Part shown: piece by piece, positions 5,126 through 9,278 of the stretch
Numbering within the stretch: position 1 is the stretch's first letter
Layout: every line of letters starts with the position of its first letter
NCBI GenBank assembly: GCA_016870695.1
Contig: VGAV01000066.1
Location: forward strand, 1-9,278
Reading direction: 5' to 3'
Origin: Actinomycetota bacterium
GTDB taxonomy: Bacteria > Actinomycetota > Actinomycetes > Actinomycetales > Microbacteriaceae
DNA: 9,278 bases
Notes under the pieces: model-generated
Seen by the model: only the letters and a program-made list of their open reading frames with translations
What the model was told of the DNA's origin: nothing
Database searches by the model: none
Position numbers and translations under genes: made by a program

Positions 5126-6562
5126 TCGCTTGCGCATCTGCGCCAGGGCGAGACCGAGCCGGTGGTTGCCGGCGAGCACATCCTCGTTCCGTTCGAGGAA
5201 CTCCCAGTACGCGTCCGTGAACACCGAGTCCTTGGCATCCTGCGCCGACGGCCACCACGAGCCCATCTTCTGCAGATAGGCCCCACCGGACACGTACGGC
5301 TTCGTCGCGACGAAGCCGCCGTCGGCGAACTGGCTCATGCCCATCACGTTGGGGATCATGACCCAGTCGTACGCGTCGACGAACAGCGCGAGGAACCACG
5401 CGTTCACCTGGCGCGGCGCGTACCCCTGAAGCAGGAACCAGTTACCGAGCACCATCAACCGCTCGATGTGGTGCGCATAGCCCCAGCGGTGCACGCGGTT
5501 CAGCACCGTGCGCACCGGGACGGGCAGATCCGACGGCATCCGCGTCGCGGTGTACCAGTACTTCTCGATGCGCTTCTCGTTGTGGAGGGCGTTGACGTGC
5601 TCCAGCTTCGGGTGGGCCCGATACATCCCACGCATGTACTCGCGCCAGCCGACCACCTGACGGAGGAACCCCTCGACGGATGCCAACGGGGCATCGGTCC
5701 GCGTGGCGGCGGCGACCACCTCTTCGACCGTCAGCAGTCCGATGTTCAGCATCGGCGAGATGATGGCGTGGAAGAGGAACGGCTCGTCGGCTTTCATCGC
5801 GTCCTCGTACCGACCGAAGTCGGTCAGCCGCTCCGCGACGAAGACGTCGAGCCAGTCCCGCGCCTGCTCCGGGGTGACCGGCAGCCAGAACTCCTCCGCG
5901 GCACCCGGATGCTCGGGGAAGCGCTCGTCGACCTCCGCGATGACCTGGGCGGTGATCTCGTCCGGCTCCAGCTGCGGAAGGGCGGGGATGTCCACGCCCT
6001 TCTTCGGCAGCGGCTTGCGGTTCTCCGCGTCGAAGTTCCACCGCCGGCCCACGGGCTTGCCGCCGTCCATCAGGATGCCGGTGCGCCGGCGCTGCCAGTG
6101 GTAGAAGTCCTCCATGAGGGGGGTCGGGTGCTCCGCGAACCAGCCGTCGACCTCCTCCTCCGGGGTGAGGAACAGCCCGTCCGACAGCACGTCGGTGTCC
6201 ACGTCGTGGTCCGCGCAGATCCGGGCGATGCGCTCGTCCACGGGACGGTTCGGGTCGCTCATCCATACCAGCTCGGCCACGTGGCGGGTCGTCAGCAGGC
6301 GCTCGAGACCGGCCTTGAAGCCCAGGTCGTCGTCCAGCGTGATCCGGCGGACCGTCTTCCCCTCGGCTTCGAGCCGCGCGGCGGTGTGACGCATCGCCGA
6401 CACGAGCAGCACGATCTTGTGCCGGTGGTACGGCAGCTTCGCGAACCGCGGGGCGGACTCGATGAAGAAGAACTCGTCCACGTCGTCGTCGGCGTACGCG
6501 GGGTGCTCCGCGAACTGCTGCGTGGCCAGGATGAGCGCGGCCTTGATCTTCCGTGCGCTCAT
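5105..6562 (-). CDS. PhrB-like photolyase/cryptochrome without FeS cysteines
   Basis: A 485-residue protein of the bacterial cryptochrome/(6-4) photolyase class (FeS-BCP, PhrB-like), flavoproteins that use light to repair UV lesions. The N-terminal half (about 8-140) is the Rossmann-like antenna domain with HRHKIVLLVSAMRH. The helical FAD-binding half contains the family motif GYAHHIERLMVLGN with H364 and H365, which match the active-site His pair of PhrB, then FVDAYDWV and NVMGMSQFADGG. The only cysteine is C116. The four cluster-binding cysteines known from PhrB are absent: residue 349 is proline, and the CxxC segment after the KPY block reads GSWWPSAQDAKDSVF. The start at 6562 has AAGGAG at 6576-6571, eight bases away. 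It is the last gene of a coupled operon. Repair photolyase versus light sensor cannot be decided here. Confidence 0.9.
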   Translation of the reverse strand: MSARKIKAALILATQQFAEHPAYADDDVDEFFFIESAPRFAKLPYHRHKIVLLVSAMRHTAARLEAEGKTVRRITLDDDLGFKAGLERLLTTRHVAELVWMSDPNRPVDERIARICADHDVDTDVLSDGLFLTPEEEVDGWFAEHPTPLMEDFYHWQRRRTGILMDGGKPVGRRWNFDAENRKPLPKKGVDIPALPQLEPDEITAQVIAEVDERFPEHPGAAEEFWLPVTPEQARDWLDVFVAERLTDFGRYEDAMKADEPFLFHAIISPMLNIGLLTVEEVVAAATRTDAPLASVEGFLRQVVGWREYMRGMYRAHPKLEHVNALHNEKRIEKYWYTATRMPSDLPVPVRTVLNRVHRWGYAHHIERLMVLGNWFLLQGYAPRQVNAWFLALFVDAYDWVMIPNVMGMSQFADGGFVATKPYVSGGAYLQKMGSWWPSAQDAKDSVFTDAYWEFLERNEDVLAGNHRLGLALAQMRKRRDARDG

Positions 6563-6681
6563 GCGCGTCGCTCCTTTCCGACACCGGGCGTCGCGCCGGT
6601 GCGCGTGTCGTCGACCGTCGTCATGACCGCCTCTGGGTCGAGACCGGTCCTGGCCGCCAGGGATCCGCTGTCCGCGCTCAT
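6559..6681 (-). CDS. 40-residue ORF coupled between DUF2256 and photolyase
   Basis: The minus strand carries an ATG at 6681 whose frame, starting MSADSGSLAARTGLDPEAVM and ending VGKERRA, stops at 6559. Both ends overlap neighbours as ATGA: the DUF2256 stop with this start, and this stop with the photolyase start. GGAGG lies six bases before the ATG, an excellent ribosome site. Such tight packing suggests real translation, at least as a ribosome relay. The peptide has no recognisable domain and no cysteine or hydrophobic helix. An internal ATG at 6623 has a repeated GAGGCGGTCATGA context and may be a second start. The alternative is a chance frame inside a short spacer that carries the photolyase ribosome site. 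Confidence 0.55.
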   Translation of the reverse strand: MSADSGSLAARTGLDPEAVMTTVDDTRTGATPGVGKERRA

Positions 6682-6833
6682 GACCGCCTCCGGGCCGCCG
6701 CCGCCTTGGCTCGGCAGCCGCGGGAGCAGTACTTCACGTCATCCCACTGGTCGCGTCCGTTCCAGCGTTTGCGGTCGGAGAAGGGGCGGCCGCAGAACGC
6801 GCACGGCTTCTCGCGGAGCGGTGGTCGAGACAT
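6678..6833 (-). CDS. DUF2256 small zinc-finger-like protein
   Basis: A 51-residue protein matching DUF2256. It has four cysteines as CAFC (C11, C14) and CSRGC (C36, C40), separated by GRPFSDRKRW and the conserved WDDVKYCS. The arrangement suggests a treble-clef-like metal site. The tail is basic (RRRS). From memory, this family is commonly encoded beside PhrB-type photolyase/cryptochrome genes, and here it is the first gene of that operon. Its function is unknown; a role in cofactor handling, nucleic-acid binding or photolyase partnership are guesses. The ATG at 6833 has no strong ribosome site and is chosen because the first cysteine then falls about ten residues in, as usual in the family. 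Confidence 0.85.
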   Translation of the reverse strand: MSRPPLREKPCAFCGRPFSDRKRWNGRDQWDDVKYCSRGCRAKAAAARRRS

Positions 6834-6946
6834 GCCGTCATCGTTCCAGCCGGTCCGGACCGCGATCGGGGGCTTGCGCGTGACACGGACCACCCTTCGA
6901 TGCAAGGGCCGTGCGTCCGCGGCGGGCGCCGTGGTCGGGTGGATGC

Positions 6947-7129
6947 ATGACCTCGACACCTGATGACACGACCGGCGGACGCGACACCACCAGCGCGAGC
7001 GACACCGCGGACCAGCGCGACGAGCTCGAGACCGCCGACGCCCCCATCCCCCGCCCCACCTCGGGCGACGTCCCGGGCGACACCGACGGCTCCGACGACG
7101 CTCCCGTGGACAACCCGTCCGGCGGCTGA
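6947..7129 (+). CDS. Small acidic, disordered hypothetical protein
   Basis: A 60-residue protein starting MTSTPDDTTGGRDTTSAS and ending DDAPVDNPSGG. It is rich in Asp, Thr, Ser, Gly and Pro with almost no large hydrophobic residues, so it is expected to be disordered and strongly acidic. GGGTGG sits a few bases before the ATG as a possible ribosome site. It is divergent from DUF2256 across 113 bp and convergent with the next gene. I do not recognise the family. Similar short acidic proteins are common in Microbacteriaceae, but this could also be an unused open frame. An ATG at 6911 in the same frame would add 12 residues without better support. Confidence 0.5.
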   Translation: MTSTPDDTTGGRDTTSASDTADQRDELETADAPIPRPTSGDVPGDTDGSDDAPVDNPSGG

Positions 7130-7173
7130 ACGCCCGGCTGCCGTGGGGGCGGCTGACCGACGGTCTCGCCGCA

Positions 7174-7494
7174 CTACCCCTCCCGCGGCGGGGGCGCCAG
7201 ACCGTCGAGCGCTTCCAGCGCCTCGTCGGCGCGCGCCCGCCGCGCGGCCACATCGTCCTCCCACCACCGCGGGCCGCGCTCGCCGAGCCCGTGCTTGGCG
7301 AGGTCGACCCGGCGGCGCGCCGCCGCGACCGCGTCGCCGTCGTCCGCGCGCTTCGCCGTCCGCACCGCCGACCGTGCACGCCCCAGGTGGGAGCGCAGCC
7401 GGGCGGCCACCTCTTCGGACAGCTCGGGGTCCGTACGCCGCCACCGGCGCCCGTCGATCACGAGCCAGTGGTCGTCGTCGGCGGCATCCGTCAT
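7174..7494 (-). CDS. Small charged conserved protein ('Tol' type label)
   Basis: A 106-residue soluble protein beginning [20 protein letters not shown]. Recognisable blocks are [16 protein letters not shown] at 8-23, [13 protein letters not shown] at 33-45, and [18 protein letters not shown] at 62-79, followed by an Arg/Ala/Glu helix. Proteins with this pattern are widespread in high-GC Actinobacteria and often carry the database label 'biopolymer transporter Tol'. I see no membrane segment or Tol-like domain here, so that label is probably a propagated error. The sequence is mostly helical and arginine-rich, which might suit nucleic-acid binding, but no function is established. An ATG at 7509 in frame is an alternative start with AGGG further upstream. 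The gene converges with the small acidic protein and is divergent from the cold shock gene. Confidence 0.82.
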   Translation of the reverse strand: MTDAADDDHWLVIDGRRWRRTDPELSEEVAARLRSHLGRARSAVRTAKRADDGDAVAAARRRVDLAKHGLGERGPRWWEDDVAARRARADEALEALDGLAPPPREG

Positions 7495-7509
7495 CCGCCT
7501 ACTGCACAC

Positions 7510-7717
7510 CCTGATGACGGGATCCGCATTCCCCGGTGTCGTTCAGCACATCCGTGGTACCGTTGAGTATTCGTTCCGGGACCGTCTTCGCCTCCGCCCG
7601 CCTCATCGTCGAGATGCCGGGTGCGCAGCACCGAGCCGCGACTGTCGAAGTCCCCTCCTCTTCTCGTGCGATCCCGCACCTCCGTCCGACGCGATCCGCG
7701 TCCCTCCGAAAGTCTTC
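7510..7717. other. Region upstream of the cold shock transcription unit, no gene seen
   Basis: This stretch has no frame with convincing coding character. Its left end (about 7540-7575) is locally less GC-rich than the surroundings and is the likeliest place for the cold shock promoter. The rest would be 5' leader, consistent with the long untranslated leaders known for many cold shock mRNAs. Confidence 0.4.
7542..7570 (+). promoter_or_regulatory. Weak candidate promoter for the cold shock unit
   Basis: TTCAGC (7542-7547) and GAGTAT (7565-7570) are 17 bp apart in a locally AT-richer segment divergent from the small charged protein gene. Each hexamer matches only three of six sigma-70-type positions, so this is a suggestion only. 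Confidence 0.22.
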
Positions 7718-8305
7718 GTGTTCTCCCCCTCCCTTCCGCCGGCACCGCCGCGCGACCTCCCTTTCGCTGACGTCGTCAGCGCCCTCGACTGGCGTCAGGC
7801 CGACCTCGACGTCTACGTCGCCATGTCCGGCGTCGGCTTCACCGACTACGCCGGGTTCGTCGGCGCCCGCGACGACCGCTTCGAGGCCCACGGCGCGCGC
7901 GGCGAGGACCTCGGCCTGCACGACTCGCTCGACGCGGCCCGCTCCGCCGTCGGGCGTCACCGTGCGCTCGCGGCCCTTCCCGTCGCCTCCCACCGCTCGC
8001 GTGCGACCCTCCCGGTCGCGCGTCACCCCCGTCCGCTCCGCGCTTGTCGGAACGGCGCCCACGGTCGCACCTGCGGCCCGAGAAGAAAAAGGAAGAACAC
8101 GATGGCCACTGGCACCGTGAAATGGTTCAACTCCGAGAAGGGCTACGGGTTCATCGCACCCGACGACGGCTCGGCCGACCTGTTCGCGCACTTCAGCGCG
8201 ATCCAGGGCAATGGCTTCAAGGAGCTGCAGGAGGCGCAGAAGGTCGAATTCGACGCTGAGCAGGGCCCCAAGGGCATGCAGGCGGCGAACATCCGCCCCC
8301 TCTGA
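7718..8305 (+). CDS. Open frame with coding character, in frame with cold shock gene
   Basis: From GTG at 7718 a frame runs without a stop into the cold shock gene. Residues from about [18 protein letters not shown] to [15 protein letters not shown] (roughly 7784-7969) look truly coding: third positions are nearly all G or C, and aromatic and acidic residues are well spread. The pattern (dVYVA ... YAGFV ... F.A.g..g..LG.hdSL..A) resembles short conserved actinobacterial proteins of unknown function. After 7970 the sequence turns into Arg/Pro/Ala-rich text typical of non-coding GC-rich DNA, and no stop occurs in this frame before 8305. Possibilities are a small gene that has lost its stop, a translated leader peptide, or a long form of the cold shock protein (195 residues). 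No good ribosome site precedes 7718; ATG at 7823 is another candidate start. Confidence 0.35.
   Translation: MFSPSLPPAPPRDLPFADVVSALDWRQADLDVYVAMSGVGFTDYAGFVGARDDRFEAHGARGEDLGLHDSLDAARSAVGRHRALAALPVASHRSRATLPVARHPRPLRACRNGAHGRTCGPRRKRKNTMATGTVKWFNSEKGYGFIAPDDGSADLFAHFSAIQGNGFKELQEAQKVEFDAEQGPKGMQAANIRPL
8102..8305 (+). CDS. cspA: Cold shock protein, CspA family
   Basis: A 67-residue single-domain cold shock protein, an OB-fold RNA chaperone that melts mRNA structure during cold shock or growth. It begins [20 protein letters not shown], with RNP1 KGYGFI at 13-18 and RNP2 LFAHFS at 27-32. Length and order match the family exactly. The ATG at 8102 is preceded by AAAGGAAG at 8088-8095, and homologs begin at the same residue, so this start is preferred over longer in-frame options. 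The leader is long and A-rich just before the start. A very strong hairpin begins 14 bases after the stop, so it is probably a monocistronic transcript or the end of one. A desaturase follows downstream. Confidence 0.95.
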   Translation: MATGTVKWFNSEKGYGFIAPDDGSADLFAHFSAIQGNGFKELQEAQKVEFDAEQGPKGMQAANIRPL

Positions 8306-8318
8306 GCATCAGCTCCCC

Positions 8319-8360
8319 CGCAGCCGGGGTGCACCGCGTCTCGCGGGCACCCCGGCTGCG
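8319..8360 (+). terminator. Strong hairpin terminator after the cold shock gene
   Basis: CGCAGCCGGGGTGC (8319-8332) pairs perfectly with GCACCCCGGCTGCG (8347-8360). Inside, CCGCG (8334-8338) pairs with CGCGG (8342-8346) around a TCT triloop. The result is 19 base pairs with one bulged A at 8333. TCTGTT follows the right arm as a short U-rich tail. The place, 14 bases after the stop, and the strength make this a confident intrinsic terminator. Confidence 0.9.
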
Positions 8361-8555
8361 TCTGTTCCCGGCTGAAACCTCCGAGCTCTGCGGGCCGCCG
8401 TAGGGCTTGCGCAAGCGTTGGACGTGCACACCGTGCGCCCGCTGCTGGGAGTTCGCCTGACGTATACCGCCGGGTCCATACGACCGCACGTAGTGTGGGC
8501 CCCAGCCCGGGTAGCCACCTCGGCTCCACACCCCCGGAACCCCCAGGAGCTCTTC
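8361..8555 (+). promoter_or_regulatory. Upstream region of the desaturase with a 12-bp palindrome
   Basis: Between the cold shock terminator and the desaturase lies a perfect palindrome GCTTGCGCAAGC (8405-8416), directly followed by TTGGAC (8418-8423) and, further on, AT-richer steps such as CGTATACC and CCATACGACC, and TAGTGT (8491-8496) as a -10 candidate. No -35/-10 pair has good spacing and match, so the promoter is not fixed. The palindrome is a candidate operator. The region ends with the ribosome site AGGAG at 8545-8549. No gene is seen in it. Confidence 0.4.
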
Positions 8556-9278
8556 ATCGCCTCCACTGTCGTCGAGTCACGACTCGGCCCCGTCCGTCAG
8601 ACGTACTCCGGCACCACCGAGTTCCCCCCGATCGCCAAGGCCTACACGGAGCTGTCGCAGGTCGTGCGCGAGAGCGGATACCTCGTCCGCACCCCCCTCT
8701 TCTACTCCGTCGTCGCCGGCGCGGTCGTCCTCGGCTTCGGCGGGGCCATCACCGGCTTCGTCCTGCTCGGCGACAGCTGGTTCCAGTTGTTCATCGCCGC
8801 CGCCCTCGGCATCCTGTTCACCCAGGTCGCCTTCCTCGCCCACGAGGCCAACCACCGGCAGATCCTCGCCTCCGGCCCGGGCAACGACCGGCTGGCCCTC
8901 TGGATCGGCAACGGCGTCGTCGGCATGAGCCAGTCGTGGTGGGCGACCAAGCACACGCGTCACCACGCCAACCCGAACCGGGTGGGCAAGGACCCCGACA
9001 TCGAGATCGACACCATCTCGTTCCTCGACGTCGATGCCGCCAGCGCGCGCGGCCTGCGCCGCTGGATCACGAAGCGACAGGGCTGGCTCTTCTTCCCGCT
9101 GCTGACGTTGGAGGGTCTGAACCTCCATTTCCTCGCCATCCGTCACCTGCTCTCGCGCGGCGAGGTCAAGGGCCGCTGGACCGAGCTCGCGCTCCTCGCG
9201 CTGCGTTTCGCCGTGTTCGTCGCACCGGTGTTCGTCTTCCTGCCGATCGGGATGGCGTTCGCGTTCCTCGGCGTGCAG
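8556..9278 (+). CDS. Acyl-lipid/acyl-CoA fatty acid desaturase (partial)
   Basis: The visible 241 residues belong to a membrane-bound di-iron desaturase resembling actinobacterial DesA3-type delta-9 enzymes, which put a double bond into acyl chains and raise membrane fluidity. The first two histidine boxes are present: HEANH (H96-H100) and HTRHH (H133, H136, H137) followed by NPNRVGKDPDIE. Hydrophobic spans lie near 50-70, 77-95 and 211-240, with FFPLLTL in between. The third histidine box would lie past the window end. The coding frame begins next to AGGAG (8545-8549), but the codon six bases later is ATC, not ATG; residues then read ASTVVESRLGPVRQTY. No ATG lies near it in frame; GTG at 8493 is the nearest canonical upstream start and would add 21 residues without a ribosome site. 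Proximity to a cold shock gene suits a cold-adaptation role. Confidence 0.88.
   Translation, partial: MASTVVESRLGPVRQTYSGTTEFPPIAKAYTELSQVVRESGYLVRTPLFYSVVAGAVVLGFGGAITGFVLLGDSWFQLFIAAALGILFTQVAFLAHEANHRQILASGPGNDRLALWIGNGVVGMSQSWWATKHTRHHANPNRVGKDPDIEIDTISFLDVDAASARGLRRWITKRQGWLFFPLLTLEGLNLHFLAIRHLLSRGEVKGRWTELALLALRFAVFVAPVFVFLPIGMAFAFLGVQ

Noticed and set aside
5015..6883. Very long plus-strand open frame opposite the photolyase
   Set aside because: It is antisense to a gene with clear family motifs; the composition is that of a GC-rich shadow frame.
8577..9146. Minus-strand open frame opposite the desaturase
   Set aside because: It is Glu/Asp/Gly-rich shadow text, while the plus strand shows both histidine boxes of a desaturase.

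Overview
The window is very GC-rich, with strong G/C preference at third codon positions and mostly short intergenic gaps. Protein similarities recalled from memory (the small 'Tol'-labelled protein, the DesA3-type desaturase, the XRE regulator beside a map gene) point to a high-GC actinobacterium, most likely Microbacteriaceae and perhaps Microbacterium. It looks like chromosomal housekeeping and stress-response DNA. I see no phage, transposon, CRISPR or secretion machinery, and no rRNA or tRNA gene.

Left part (1-1604, plus strand): the probable tail of an upstream gene overlaps, in a TGATG junction, a gene for an endonuclease/exonuclease/phosphatase-fold protein. Then comes a multi-spanning membrane protein whose first 22 codons are also present 95 bp upstream, as a 32-codon remnant ORF ending in an ATGA overlap. 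Next (1678-2826), a small XRE-type repressor and a type I methionine aminopeptidase are divergently transcribed. The gap between them holds three ACCGGT palindromes at an exact 14-bp spacing, a likely operator. The aminopeptidase converges on a catalase (2903-4432, minus strand) across a long hairpin that probably terminates both transcripts.

Middle (4433-6833): the catalase is divergent from a small DUF2945 (Hva1/TUDOR) gene, with a 7-bp dyad in the catalase leader. After DUF2945 lies a cluster of four copies of a CCATCCCGGG element, the last of which is the 3' end of the photolyase gene. On the minus strand, DUF2256, a 40-codon ORF and a PhrB-like photolyase/cryptochrome are joined by ATGA stop/start overlaps. 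The photolyase keeps the family's HH motif but has only one cysteine, so it cannot carry the [4Fe-4S] cluster typical of its relatives.

Right part (6947-9278): a small acidic protein and a 106-residue charged protein converge. Then comes a long leader with an in-frame open frame leading into a cold shock protein, a very strong terminator, and a fatty-acid desaturase cut by the window end. The desaturase has a well-placed Shine-Dalgarno but an ATC where the start codon should be.

Functionally the window gathers protection genes: peroxide removal (catalase), UV damage repair (photolyase with DUF2256), and cold adaptation (cold shock protein plus membrane-lipid desaturase). I found no clearly new multi-gene defence or biosynthetic system. 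The best leads are the cluster-less photolyase with its coupled micro-ORF, the apparent ATC start, the CCATCCCGGG repeat cluster, and the open frame fused upstream of the cold shock gene.
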